NCBI RefSeq assembly: GCF_030419005.1
Contig: NZ_CP106951.1
Location: forward strand, 4,030,001 to 4,094,000
DNA from: Eleftheria terrae
GTDB taxonomy: Bacteria > Pseudomonadota > Gammaproteobacteria > Burkholderiales > Burkholderiaceae_C
Direction: 5' to 3'
Length of the DNA: 64,000 nt
The position numbers and the translations under genes are program-made. Every line of letters begins with the position of its first letter. Within the stretch, counting starts at the first letter, position 1. This document shows, piece by piece, positions 24,883 through 33,248 of the stretch. The notes under the pieces were generated by a model. The model was not told the DNA's origin. It did not search any database and worked only from the letters and a program-made list of their open reading frames with translations.

Positions 24883-26127
24883 ATGCCGCACGACCGCACC
24901 GCCACCTTGATCGTCGGCGCCGGGCCTTATGGCCTGTCGCTCGCTGCCTATTGCAAGGCGCACCGCCTGGACCATGTGCTGGTCGGCGAGCCGATGGGGT
25001 TCTGGCGCCGCCACATGCCCGCCGGCATGCAACTGCGCTCCACCGCCGAGTGGCACCTGGACCCGCAAGGCGACCACACCTTGCTTGCCTATTTCGACAC
25101 CCGGGGCGGCCCACCTCGCGGCGCCGGCGATCCCATCGCGCTGGCCGACTACCTGGGCTATGCCGACTGGTTCGCTCGGCAACAAGGCATCCGCGCGCGG
25201 CCGGCGCGGCTGCAGTGCCTGGAGCGCGAGACACGCGGTCGCTGCCGCTTTCTGGCGCGTTTCGAGGACGGCCGGGAACTGCAGGCCGAGCAGGTGGTGG
25301 TGGCCACCGCCTTCGGCGCGTGCCGCCATCTCGACGAGGCCCATGCCGCCTTGCTGAAGGGGCACCCGTTCTGCCATGCACAGGACACGGTGGACTTCGC
25401 TCCGTTCGCCGGCCGGTCGCTGCTCATCGTCGGCGGCCGGCAGAGTGCCTTCGAATGGGCCGCGCTGGCGGCCGAGGCGGGTGCCGCCGAGGTCCATGTC
25501 TGCCACCGGCATCCCAGCCCCGCCTTCGAGGCGGCCGACTGGCGCTGGGTCGACCCCTTGCTGGCGCGGCTGGAGGCCTGTCCCGGCTGGTATCGCCGCC
25601 TTCCGGAGGCCGAGAAGCAAGACATCGCCGGACGCATGTGGGCCATCGGCCGGGGTCGGCTCGAGCCCTGGCTGGCACCCCGCATCGCGCGCCCCGAGGT
25701 GCAGCTGTGGCCCTGCACCGAGGTGGTGGGCGCAGAGCCGGGCATCAGTGGCCAGGTGGTCGTCTCGTTGAGCAGCGGGCAACGCTTGCCGGTGCACCAG
25801 GTGATCCTGGCGACCGGCTACCGGACCGAGGTGCGGCGGCTCGGCTTCCTTGAGCGCGGCGGCCTGCTGCCGGCCCTGGACACGGTGGGCGGCTACCCGG
25901 TGCTGAACGAGCGCTTCGAATCCACGCTTGCCGGCCTGTACTTCACCAACCGCTTCGCCTCCCGTGACTTCGGTGGCTTCTTCGACTTCACGGCCGGCTG
26001 CCGGGCGGGTGCCCGGCTCCTCGGCGCGGCCCTGCTGCAGCAAGCGCCGGCGTCCGCATGCCGCGGCGCCGCGCGTGCAGAGGGGCCGGCGCTGCCTTCC
26101 CCCTCCACGTCGAAAGGACGGACATGA
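24883..26127 (+). CDS. FAD-dependent monooxygenase (class B / N-hydroxylase-like)
   Basis: A 414-residue flavoprotein from ATG 24883. FAD-binding motif LIVGAGPYGLSLAAYCKAHR at the N-terminus, then GFWRRHMPAGMQLRST. A second Rossmann motif for NADPH (LLIVGGRQSAFEWAALAAEA) sits at about 185-205, and VILATGYRTEV is the ATG motif of flavin monooxygenases and ornithine/lysine N-hydroxylases. A C-terminal FTNRFASRDFGGFFDFTAGC closes the fold. It would hydroxylate an amine or insert oxygen in a small substrate. Its stop overlaps the start of the PanD-like gene (ATGA), and an MFS gene follows, so the three form an operon. Confidence 0.85.
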   Translation: MPHDRTATLIVGAGPYGLSLAAYCKAHRLDHVLVGEPMGFWRRHMPAGMQLRSTAEWHLDPQGDHTLLAYFDTRGGPPRGAGDPIALADYLGYADWFARQQGIRARPARLQCLERETRGRCRFLARFEDGRELQAEQVVVATAFGACRHLDEAHAALLKGHPFCHAQDTVDFAPFAGRSLLIVGGRQSAFEWAALAAEAGAAEVHVCHRHPSPAFEAADWRWVDPLLARLEACPGWYRRLPEAEKQDIAGRMWAIGRGRLEPWLAPRIARPEVQLWPCTEVVGAEPGISGQVVVSLSSGQRLPVHQVILATGYRTEVRRLGFLERGGLLPALDTVGGYPVLNERFESTLAGLYFTNRFASRDFGGFFDFTAGCRAGARLLGAALLQQAPASACRGAARAEGPALPSPSTSKGRT

Positions 26128-26948
26128 ACCACTATCGCGTCAAGCGGAGTTGCCTGCACAACCTCAGGATCACCCGCTCCACCCCGTTCCCCGACGATGG
26201 CATCGCCGAAGGCCTGGTACTGCCGCGAGAGATGATGCGCCTGGCCGACATCGCGCCCTACGAGCAGGTCAACCTCACCAAGATCGGCGGCGACCGCTGG
26301 GTCAACCGCATGTACACCTTCGTGCTGCCCGGCGACGACGACACGGTGGAGGCCCGGGGGTCGATCGCCCACCTGCTCGGCGAGGGCGAGCTGTGCTGCC
26401 TCATCACCACCACCAGCCTCGATGCCGAGCAATACGAGCGGCACCTGAACGGCCGTGCCGGCCCGGGCCTCATCGATGTGCGGCTGTACCCCGCGAGCCC
26501 CGTGGTGAACGACCTGTCCTGCGCCCGGCTGATGCTGGAGCACGAGGGCCGGCTGGACCGCATCGACCATCCCGACGCCGCCGTACTCGGCCCGCGCGAG
26601 GCCTTGCCCAGGACCTACCTGTCCAACCTCCTGAGCGGCCTGCAGGTGGCGTCGGTGGAGAAGGGCGGCTGCATCGAGATGAGTGCCGAGTTGCCGGTGG
26701 AATACATGGAGAAGGCCGGCTTCTGCATGTCGCAGAGCATCCTGGTCTACAACGCCAGCCGCGGCGGCGCCTCCGCTGAAAGCTATGTGGTGCCGAGCCT
26801 GCAGCACAAGACGGTGGGGATCTCGGGCGCGCTGGCAGCGCTGGCCGACCTGGGCGACGTGATCTCGGAAGCCGCCTTTGTCTGCAGTACCGCGCCATCC
26901 TTCGAGCCGGTGCTCTACCGGGTGCCGGCCGACGCCATGGCAGCTTGA
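26124..26948 (+). CDS. Tandem PanD-like (aspartate decarboxylase fold) protein without the canonical cleavage Ser
   Basis: A 274-residue protein with two PanD-like units. Unit 1 (residues about 8-100) aligns with PanD through LHNLRIT, ADIAPYEQVNLTKIGGDRW (keeping a basic residue and a Tyr of the active site), ARGSIAHLLGEGELCCLI. Unit 2 (about 168-260) aligns through GGCIEMSAELPVEYMEKAG, SILVYNASRGG, TVGISGALAALADLGDVISEAAF. PanD cleaves itself between Gly and Ser in EGSCAID to form a pyruvoyl group; unit 1 has DGIAEG and unit 2 has KGGC, so neither has the Ser, though unit 2 keeps an adjacent Cys. It overlaps the flavin monooxygenase by ATGA. Homology is from my reading; function is not known. 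Confidence 0.7.
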   Translation: MNHYRVKRSCLHNLRITRSTPFPDDGIAEGLVLPREMMRLADIAPYEQVNLTKIGGDRWVNRMYTFVLPGDDDTVEARGSIAHLLGEGELCCLITTTSLDAEQYERHLNGRAGPGLIDVRLYPASPVVNDLSCARLMLEHEGRLDRIDHPDAAVLGPREALPRTYLSNLLSGLQVASVEKGGCIEMSAELPVEYMEKAGFCMSQSILVYNASRGGASAESYVVPSLQHKTVGISGALAALADLGDVISEAAFVCSTAPSFEPVLYRVPADAMAA

Positions 26949-26987
26949 GCCGTGCACGACGAGTGACGACCCGGCCCGGTCCCGCGC

Positions 26988-28304
26988 ATGAGCACCCGCA
27001 CCGTCCTTGACGCCACTGGCACCGCCGACCCGACGGCCTGGCAGCGGTGGAGCATCTTTGTGGTCTTCGCCGCCAGCTATGTCTGGGTGTACTTCCACCG
27101 CATGGCGCCGGCCGTCGTTTCAGCCGACCTGAAGGCGGCCTTCGGCGTCACCGCGGCCGAGCTCGGCTCCCTCGCTGCAACCTACTACTACGTCTCGGCG
27201 CTGACGCAGATCCCGTCCGGCCTGCTGGCCGACCGGGTCGGCAACCGCATCACGCTGACCCTGGCCAACCTGGTGGCCGGCATTGGCAGCATCGCCTTCG
27301 GCCTCGCCTCCTCCTTCGCACAGGCGACCTTGGGGCGCTTTCTGGTGGGCTTGGGGGTGTCGGTGGTCTTCGTGTGTTTCATGAAGAGCAATGCGGCCTG
27401 GACCCGTCCCGCCCAATATGGCCTGATCAGTGGCTTGACGCTGCTGATCGGCAACCTCGGCTCGGTGCTGGCCGGCACGCCGCTCGATGCCCTGCTGCAC
27501 CGGCACAGCTGGCGCTGGGTGTTCATCGGCATCGGCCTCGTCTCGCTGGTGCTGGCCGCGGTGGCCGCCGCGGTGGTGCGCAATGCGCCGGAGCAGCGGC
27601 AAGCCCCCTTCCTCGCCCGGCCGCCCCGGGTCGCCCCGGGGGCGGGGGGCGGCCTGCTGCCCTCGCTGGCCTCGGTGCTCAAGCGGCGCCGGCTGTGGCC
27701 GGTGTTTTTCGTCAACCTGGGCATGCTGGGAAGCTACTACGCGCTCTCGGGCCTGTGGGCCGTGCCATTCCTGCAGGACGTGCATCGCCTGGGCCGCAGC
27801 GACAGCGCTTTTCTGGTCACCGCCAGCCTGCTCGGGCTGGCCGCCGGGTCCTTCTGCCTGGGGGCCTGGTCCGACCGGCTCGGCAAGCGCCGCCCGATCC
27901 TGCTGGGCAGCGTGCTGGCCTACCTCGGGCTGCTGGCGGTGCTGGTTCATGTGCCGCTGGACGCTGGCGCGGGTAGCACGGTGTTGTGCTTCTTGCTGGG
28001 CGCAGCCGCCGGCGGTTTCGTGCTCACCTATGGCGCAGCGAAGGACGAGGTGCCGGTGGCCGCCGCCGGCCTGGCGGTCAGCGTGGTGAACACCGGCGTC
28101 TTCCTCGGCGCCTCGATCATCCAGTCGGGCTACGGCTGGATCCTGGACCTGCACTGGGCCGGTAGCGTGCGGGCGGGGGTGCGGGCCTATCCCGTGGCAG
28201 CCTATGACGCTGCCCATGGCTTCATGCTCGGCGCTGCCGCGCTCGCGCTGCTGGCGGCCCTCTGCGTGCGCGACAGGCCGGGCCCTGCCGGCGATACAGG
28301 CTGA
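26988..28304 (+). CDS. MFS transporter
   Basis: A 438-residue transporter with 12 predicted helices. The N-terminal cytoplasmic loop between helices 2 and 3 has PSGLLADRVGNRI, the usual MFS motif A, repeated in the second half as AWSDRLGKRRPI. FHRMAPAVVSADLKAAFGV after helix 1 resembles the anion:cation symporter group. It starts 39 bp after the PanD-like gene and probably exports the product or imports the substrate of the flavin monooxygenase/PanD-like pair. The substrate is not deducible. Confidence 0.88.
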   Translation: MSTRTVLDATGTADPTAWQRWSIFVVFAASYVWVYFHRMAPAVVSADLKAAFGVTAAELGSLAATYYYVSALTQIPSGLLADRVGNRITLTLANLVAGIGSIAFGLASSFAQATLGRFLVGLGVSVVFVCFMKSNAAWTRPAQYGLISGLTLLIGNLGSVLAGTPLDALLHRHSWRWVFIGIGLVSLVLAAVAAAVVRNAPEQRQAPFLARPPRVAPGAGGGLLPSLASVLKRRRLWPVFFVNLGMLGSYYALSGLWAVPFLQDVHRLGRSDSAFLVTASLLGLAAGSFCLGAWSDRLGKRRPILLGSVLAYLGLLAVLVHVPLDAGAGSTVLCFLLGAAAGGFVLTYGAAKDEVPVAAAGLAVSVVNTGVFLGASIIQSGYGWILDLHWAGSVRAGVRAYPVAAYDAAHGFMLGAAALALLAALCVRDRPGPAGDTG

Positions 28305-28419
28305 GGCCCGCCACCGGTCCATCCCGCCGTGGCGCCCAGCCATCGCCGGTCAGGCGCCACCGCACCGCTCGACGTCGGCTGCATACACTGTGCCGGCTTT
28401 TCATCTTTGCCTCCACCGC

Positions 28420-28929
28420 ATGCCCTTCGATCTTTTCCTGGACAAGATGGCGGAAGACCGGCTCCCGCTGATCGACGCCACCCTGGCCGCGCGCCGCATC
28501 CCGCGTGGCAGCGAGCCCATCCTGCCGCCGGGCTTCGTCGGCATCAGCGTCGAGCTGGAAGTGGCGGCCGCTGTGGCTCGCGACCTGGCGGCCAGCGGCG
28601 TTGCCTGCCGCATCATGGAAGCCAAGTACCGCGAACCGCAGCTGCCGCTGTCGCTGGCGCAGGAGGTGGCGGCCCGGGAGATTGCGCGGCTGCGTCGACA
28701 AGCTCATCGGGGCGAGGTGTTCGGCCGCATCGAGCTCATCCGGGAAACGCCGATGTGGTGGACCTTCTTCTCGGCCTCTGAAAGCCTCATCGAGAAGGGC
28801 CGCGTCCCTGGCGGCGTGCTGTGCGCGATCGACAAGTTCGACGGCCGGGTGGTAGATGCCGCCGCACAGGCACGAGCCCATGAGCTGATGCACGCCTGGC
28901 AGGGCTGGCCCGCCGGCCGGCCCACCTGA
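28420..28929 (+). CDS. Hypothetical protein, 169 aa
   Basis: A soluble 169-residue protein from ATG 28420. It starts MPFDLFLDKMAEDRL and has a mixed alpha/beta composition with GFVGISVELEVAAAVARDLA, a Trp-rich MWWTFFSASESLIEKG and CAIDKFDGRVVD. No signal peptide, membrane helix or known motif. The terminal HELMHAW looks metallopeptidase-like but is at the very C-terminus without a third ligand. It is 115 bp downstream of the MFS gene, with its own apparent start region. The family is not recognised. Confidence 0.6.
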   Translation: MPFDLFLDKMAEDRLPLIDATLAARRIPRGSEPILPPGFVGISVELEVAAAVARDLAASGVACRIMEAKYREPQLPLSLAQEVAAREIARLRRQAHRGEVFGRIELIRETPMWWTFFSASESLIEKGRVPGGVLCAIDKFDGRVVDAAAQARAHELMHAWQGWPAGRPT

Positions 28930-29110
28930 GCGCGGGCCCGCCGGTGCGGTGCATGAGGGCCGCCGCCGGCCGGCCGTCCCGAGCGGTGGCAGGCCGCCCC
29001 TCGCGCTCGATCCCGGGCCGTGCCGCGGGTCGCCATGGCCGTGCTATCGTGGCCGGCACCATGTTGCTTGCCCTCTCCTGTCCGGCCGCATCGCTGTCCG
29101 CGGGGACCAC

Positions 29111-29479
29111 GTGCTGAGGCACACCGTCATCCTGCTGTGGCGCGCGCTGGCAGTCCTGCTCATCGTGCTTGGCGTCATTGGCATCGTGCTGCCGGTGATG
29201 CCCACCGTGCCCTTCCTGCTGGCTGCTGCCTGGGCCGCCGGCCGTGGCTGGCCCGAGCTGGAGGAGCGCATGCTGCGTCACCCTGTCTGGGGGCCGCCCA
29301 TCTGCCGCTGGCGCGAGCACGGCGCGGTGCCGCGGCGTGCCAAGTGGCTGGCCAGCCTGGGCATGGCCGGCAGCGCCACGCTGGTGGCCTTCCTGCCGGT
29401 GCCGCTGTGGCTCAAGCTGGCCTTGCCAGCGGTGATGGCCTGCATCGCGGCATGGCTCTGGAGCCGTCCCGACACGTGA
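29111..29479 (+). CDS. DUF454 (YbaN-like) inner membrane protein
   Basis: A 122-residue protein read from GTG 29111. It shows the DUF454 pattern: an N-terminal helix LLWRALAVLLIVLGVIGIVL, then PVMPTVPFLLAAAWAAGRG, the soluble turn HPVWGPPICRWREHGAVPRR, and two more hydrophobic segments. E. coli YbaN is a small inner-membrane protein of unknown function. The gene is alone, and faces the minus-strand PEP-CTERM gene. Confidence 0.8.
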   Translation: MLRHTVILLWRALAVLLIVLGVIGIVLPVMPTVPFLLAAAWAAGRGWPELEERMLRHPVWGPPICRWREHGAVPRRAKWLASLGMAGSATLVAFLPVPLWLKLALPAVMACIAAWLWSRPDT

Positions 29480-29498
29480 GACGCATTCTTCCGATGTG

Positions 29499-29540
29499 AA
29501 AAGAAACTGCCCCGCCGGCACCAGGGCGCCGGCGGGGCAG
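29499..29540 (-). terminator. Rho-independent terminator of the PEP-CTERM gene
   Basis: CTGCCCCGCCGGC (29507-29519) pairs perfectly with 29528-29540 through an 8-nt loop, a 13-bp GC stem. On the minus strand it is followed directly by TTTCTTTT (complement of 29499-29506). This is a textbook terminator 60 bp after the stop of the PEP-CTERM gene. Confidence 0.85.
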
Positions 29541-29601
29541 CGGAGCGAAGCGAGGGGGTCGATCGTTTGCAGACAAGCGCAGCGACCCCGCGTCGCCTAC
29601 A

Positions 29602-30306
29602 TCAGGCGGCTTGCGGCTCGGCCTGCGCGTCTGCCGCAGCGCGGTCGCGGCGGCGCTTGCTGTAGGCGCCGATGCCGGCCAGGCCCAGCGCGAGCATGGC
29701 GTAGGTCGAGGGCTCCGGCACGGCAGCCGTCACGTTGCCGGTCAGGGTGCCGAAGTCCACGCCGGCCACCGCCGGACGCAGGAAGACCGGCACGCCCAGC
29801 GCGTCACCCAGGGTGTTCAGCGCGGTCTCGGTGATGAACATGCCGCTGGCGCTGACCTTGAACTTGCCCGGATCCAGGGCCTCGTTGACCAGGGTCGTGA
29901 ACGTGTACAGCTTGGTGTCCTGCACGACGTTGCTGCCGATGGTGATGTCGCCGTAGAGACTCTTGGTCGCCACGTCGACACGGAAGTCACCCAGCGAGAT
30001 GACGGTCGAGCCCTTGGTCAGGCTGACGCCTGCATCAGGGGCGGTGAGCACGTCCACCACGGTGCCGCCGGTCACGGTGCCGCCGGTGATGGGGAACTTG
30101 AAGGACTTGCCCGGCTCCACGGTGGTGGCGCTGCCGATGCCGGACACGCTGACGGAGATCAGGCCCAGGGTGTCGAGGGCAGATTGCGAGAACACCAGGT
30201 CGGCGTCCGTGCCCGTGATCGTGTCGGCCATGGCGGGGAAGGCGACGGCGGTGGCAGCGGCAAGAAGCAGGCGCTTGAAGGTACGCCCGACGTTGGAAGA
30301 TTTCAT
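29602..30306 (-). CDS. PEP-CTERM exported protein
   Basis: A 234-residue protein from ATG 30306 (GGAG upstream). Signal peptide: KRLLLAAATAVAFPAMA, cleaved about residue 26. The mature part is Thr/Gly/Val-rich beta sequence (VSVSGIGSATTVEPGKSFKF; GGTVTGGTVVDVLTAPD). The sorting signal is at the C-terminus: VPEPSTYAMLALGLAGIGAY then KRRRDR, recognised by exosortase EpsH/archaeosortase-type enzymes. Unusually, a 15-residue tail rich in Ala, Gln and Glu follows the basic cluster. No exosortase is in the window. The surface role is unknown. Confidence 0.9.
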   Translation of the reverse strand: MKSSNVGRTFKRLLLAAATAVAFPAMADTITGTDADLVFSQSALDTLGLISVSVSGIGSATTVEPGKSFKFPITGGTVTGGTVVDVLTAPDAGVSLTKGSTVISLGDFRVDVATKSLYGDITIGSNVVQDTKLYTFTTLVNEALDPGKFKVSASGMFITETALNTLGDALGVPVFLRPAVAGVDFGTLTGNVTAAVPEPSTYAMLALGLAGIGAYSKRRRDRAAADAQAEPQAA

Positions 30307-30861
30307 TGTGACTCCACTCGATGTTGTGTCTGCGGACGGAACTGGGAGGTGCAGGCGAGGGGGGCGAGGCGTCCGCATGATCCTCGTGCCGGTGGGTCCG
30401 GTCGGTGAGTCGCCCTCCGTGAGGGCCCCTGGGGAGAGCGACTCGCCGACCGTTGCCTGCGACGGCGAAGGATGTCGGAGCCCTCCCTTCGTCGCAATGA
30501 TCGACAGGGGCGATGTACCGGGTCCCCCGACATTGAGATCACCGCCGGCTTGGGACTTCTACCTGGGCTCGGTGTTAACCCGGTGTGGTGTTGCCCGAGG
30601 CTGCACAGCAGCGCCGGCACCCCCGACGATGGCAAGCGAATCATGCAGCTGTGCATTACCAACGTTTACCCCCGACACGGCCAGTCGGCGCAATGATTGC
30701 GGCGCTGAGTACCTGCAATACGGCGCACTCGCCAGAGCCTCAGGCAGGCCGGAACAGGCCGGGCGTTGCGCCGACGATGGAGACAAGGGGACATCGATGA
30801 GACTGCGTCTTGCGCCGGCGAGTGTGGCTTCTGCCCGGGCGTGGTCCTGAGGCGGCCGCCC
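30307..30861. other. Divergent intergenic stretch with a structured segment
   Basis: About 555 bp between the PEP-CTERM gene (minus) and the AraC gene (plus). The frames crossing it are not gene-like. Its centre holds two strong adjacent hairpins with a possible long-range pairing (listed separately at 30399-30533). Confidence 0.55.
30399..30533 (+). ncRNA. Candidate structured RNA (two hairpins, possible pseudoknot)
   Basis: Stem 1 pairs 30399-30413 with 30438-30452 over 15 bp; its only non-Watson-Crick pair is U.G on the plus strand and would be A.C on the minus strand, favouring a plus-strand RNA. Its interior can form CCTC-CGT-GAGG. Stem 2 pairs 30458-30462 with 30492-30496 and 30466-30471 with 30486-30491 around a 3-nt bulge. 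The stem-2 loop contains ATGTCGG (30472-30478), complementary to CCGACAT at 30527-30533, allowing a pseudoknot. It does not match a riboswitch consensus I know. It is about 330 nt upstream of the AraC gene. Confidence 0.4.
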
Positions 30862-31935
30862 ATGCAAGCCGACCTTGCGAAGCCCGCCGGGCCGACGGTC
30901 CCGGCCTCCGTGCTTCAGGAACCCACCGTCACTGCCTATGAATCGGCCCTCACCCTGGTGCGACTGCTGTTGCGCCACGGTGTGTCGGAGGAACGCATGG
31001 CCCGGGCCACCGGCGTGCATCCACGCGACCTGCGCAGCCCCGACGCCCGGCTGCCCCTGTCGCGCATCGAGCGGCTGTGGGAGTTCGCGAGCCGCGAGCT
31101 CGACAACCCGGCGCTCGCGCTGGAGCTGCACAAGCACTATCCCGAGAACAAGATGCACTTCGTCGCGCACCTCGGCATGCGCTGCCCGACGATGCGTTCG
31201 GCGATCGAGCACTGGCGGCAGTACTCGCTGCTGGTCTCCGAAGCCGAGGACGTCGACTATGTGCTGGAAGGCGACAGCGCCCGCTTCGTCTACACCTGCC
31301 GCGACCCGCGCTACGAGTCGCGCTTCCTGGCCGAGCACTTCCTGGCCCTGGCCTGCTGGTTCGGCCAGAGCTTCACCGGGGTGCCTCTGTATGCGAGGAA
31401 CGTGCGCTTCATGCATGCCGACCCCGGCTACCGGGGCGCCTACGAGCAGGTCTTCCCCGGCGCGACGCTGACCTTCCGCGCCTGCGACAACAGCATCGGC
31501 TTCGATCCCGACTACCTGCAGCTGCCCTTCCGCACCGCGGACAGCTACCTGCGCCACTTCCTGCAGGAGAAGGCCGAGCAGCTGAAGGCCACGCTGGCGC
31601 AGCGCACACCGCTGAAGAACAAGGTGGTGGTGGCCATCTCCACCCTGCTGTCGCGGCAGGAGGAGGTCACGCTGCAGCGGGTCGGCGCGATGCTGGAGCG
31701 CTCGCCGCGCCAGCTGCGCTCGCTGCTCGACGCGGAGGGGCACAACTTCCGCGAGCTGGTCGACGAGGTCAGGCGCCATGCCGCGGTGCGCCACCTGCGC
31801 CAGGGCATGGCCATCTCGCGGGTGGCGGCGCTGCTCGGCTTCTCGCAGCCGAGTGCCTTCCAGCATGCCTTCAGGCGTTGGTATGGCAAGAGCCCAGGGC
31901 TGTTCCAGGAACAGGTGACCGGCCGGGCCGGCTGA
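30862..31935 (+). CDS. AraC-family regulator with PF12625-type N-terminal domain
   Basis: A 357-residue regulator from ATG 30862. The N-terminal 200 residues match the arabinose-binding-like domain of the OruR/ArgR-type AraC subgroup (LVRLLLRHGVSEERMARATG; LARELY-like HFLALACWFGQSFTG). The C-terminal helix-turn-helix pair includes LQRVGAMLERSPRQLRSLLD and ISRVAALLGFSQPSAFQHAF, ending RWYGKSPGLFQEQ. It precedes a secreted lipase gene by 325 bp on the same strand and may control it; regulators of this type often sit beside lipase or fatty-acid genes. Confidence 0.88.
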   Translation: MQADLAKPAGPTVPASVLQEPTVTAYESALTLVRLLLRHGVSEERMARATGVHPRDLRSPDARLPLSRIERLWEFASRELDNPALALELHKHYPENKMHFVAHLGMRCPTMRSAIEHWRQYSLLVSEAEDVDYVLEGDSARFVYTCRDPRYESRFLAEHFLALACWFGQSFTGVPLYARNVRFMHADPGYRGAYEQVFPGATLTFRACDNSIGFDPDYLQLPFRTADSYLRHFLQEKAEQLKATLAQRTPLKNKVVVAISTLLSRQEEVTLQRVGAMLERSPRQLRSLLDAEGHNFRELVDEVRRHAAVRHLRQGMAISRVAALLGFSQPSAFQHAFRRWYGKSPGLFQEQVTGRAG

Positions 31936-31947
31936 GCGGATCTTCCC

Positions 31948-31981
31948 GCGCCCCCGGTGCAGCAAGCTGTGCCGGGCGCGA
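31948..31981 (+). terminator. Hairpin after the AraC gene
   Basis: CGCGCCC pairs with GGGCGCG, and after a 2-nt bulge GGTGCAGC pairs with GCTGTGCC (two G.U pairs). The stem-loop begins 12 bp after the AraC stop codon. No T-run follows, so this is a possible non-canonical terminator. Confidence 0.4.
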
Positions 31982-32260
31982 GGTCGCTCCGAAGCAGGGG
32001 CATGCGGCCCGCCCGGCGCCGCCTGTGGGGCGCAGGGGCGGCCACTCGAGGGTCGGTGGTGAGCGTGGTGCCCCGGCTCCGGCCTTGCGGACAGCAGCGG
32101 CGGTGCCGCGTGATCGCAGCGTCGGCCGCCTGCAAGCCAGCACAGGCTGCATCATCGACGCGGCCACCGGCCAGCTCGCATAGTCGCCAGCCGGGCGCGA
32201 CCTCTCGATGCTTCACTTCTTGGCCTTTGTCGTCGCCCGTCAAGCAACGAGGAGACCGAC
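31982..32260. other. Intergenic stretch upstream of the lipase gene
   Basis: About 280 bp without a supported gene. Only the last part is informative: a ribosome site (AGGAG at about 32248) precedes the lipase start. No clear promoter consensus is visible. Confidence 0.5.
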
Positions 32261-33229
32261 ATGGGGATCAAACGTTTCGCTGCCGCCTGCACCCTGGCGG
32301 GTGCGGCGCTGCTGGCGCTGCCTGCCACCAGCCAGGCGCTGGATTTTTCCTACCTCGACTTCCGCTACACGCGGACCCAGCACCCCATCGTGCTGGTGCA
32401 TGGGGTGCTGGGCTTCGACAACATCGGCGGGGTGGTGGACTACTTCTTCGGCGTGAAGCAGGCGCTCGGCGCCGGTGGCGCCACCGTGCACACCGTGAAG
32501 CTGTCGACGGTGGACACGCACGAGGAACGCGGCGAGCAGCTGCTGCGCCAGCTGCTGGCCTTGCAGGCCGCCCACGGCACGCAGCGCTTCAACCTGGTCG
32601 CGCACAGCCAGGGCGGGCTGGCGGCCCGCTATGTCGCCAAGGTGCGGCCCGACCTGGTGGCCAGCGTTACCACGGTGCAGACCCCGCACCATGGCAGCAA
32701 CGTGGCCGACTGGCTGGCCAAGTACACGGTGGAGCATCCCGAGGAAGGGGAGCAGCTGATCAAGCTCAGCACCGAGCTGCTGAAGGCGCTCGACTGGCTG
32801 GTCGGCGCGTCCGACCGCGAGCACGACCTCATCGGCAACGTCTTCCAGCTCACGACTTCGATGAGCCGGGCCTGGAACCTGCGCTACACCGAGGGGGCGC
32901 CGACCACACCGTGTGGGTCAGGCGCGCGGGTGGGTGCCAGCGGGGTGCACTACTACTCGGCGGGGGGCGCCAGGGTGAACACCAATTTCCTCGACCTCAG
33001 CGACCACCTGTTCGGCCTGGTGGCCGGGCTCGGCTTCACCAACGGCGAAGCCAACGACGGCCTGGTGTCGAGCTGTTCCTCCCGCTGGGGCGAGGTGCTG
33101 CGGGCCGACTATCCCTGGAACCACGCCGACGGCGTGAACCATGTGATGGGGCTGCGTGACTTCCTCGGGCCGGACCCGCTGAGCTTTTATCGCAGCCATG
33201 CCAACCGGCTGAAGAAGGCCGGCCTCTAG
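32261..33229 (+). CDS. Secreted triacylglycerol lipase (family I.2-like)
   Basis: A 322-residue lipase. Signal peptide through SQA at about residue 26. The oxyanion region is IVLVHGVLGFDNIGG; the nucleophile elbow is AHSQGGLAARYV; the Asp is in NDGLVSSCSSRWG and the His in ADGVNHVMG, with surrounding residues typical of the Ca-binding site of Pseudomonas/Burkholderia lipases. Two Cys about 140 residues apart can form the disulfide. Unusually the first Gly of GxSxG is Ala. Family I.1/I.2 lipases need a foldase (Lif) gene downstream; none is present here. Exported, probably by type II secretion. Confidence 0.88.
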   Translation: MGIKRFAAACTLAGAALLALPATSQALDFSYLDFRYTRTQHPIVLVHGVLGFDNIGGVVDYFFGVKQALGAGGATVHTVKLSTVDTHEERGEQLLRQLLALQAAHGTQRFNLVAHSQGGLAARYVAKVRPDLVASVTTVQTPHHGSNVADWLAKYTVEHPEEGEQLIKLSTELLKALDWLVGASDREHDLIGNVFQLTTSMSRAWNLRYTEGAPTTPCGSGARVGASGVHYYSAGGARVNTNFLDLSDHLFGLVAGLGFTNGEANDGLVSSCSSRWGEVLRADYPWNHADGVNHVMGLRDFLGPDPLSFYRSHANRLKKAGL

Positions 33230-33248
33230 GCGGGCGGCCTACGCCGGC

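Noticed and set aside
28900..28929. HELMHAW near the C-terminus of the 169-aa protein as a zinc peptidase motif
   Set aside because: It lies at the extreme C-terminus with no third ligand and no peptidase context.
30399..30533. Glycine riboswitch (GGAGAG-like segment)
   Set aside because: The conserved CGAAGG-GCAA and CTCTCAGG segments are missing and the gene downstream is an AraC regulator.
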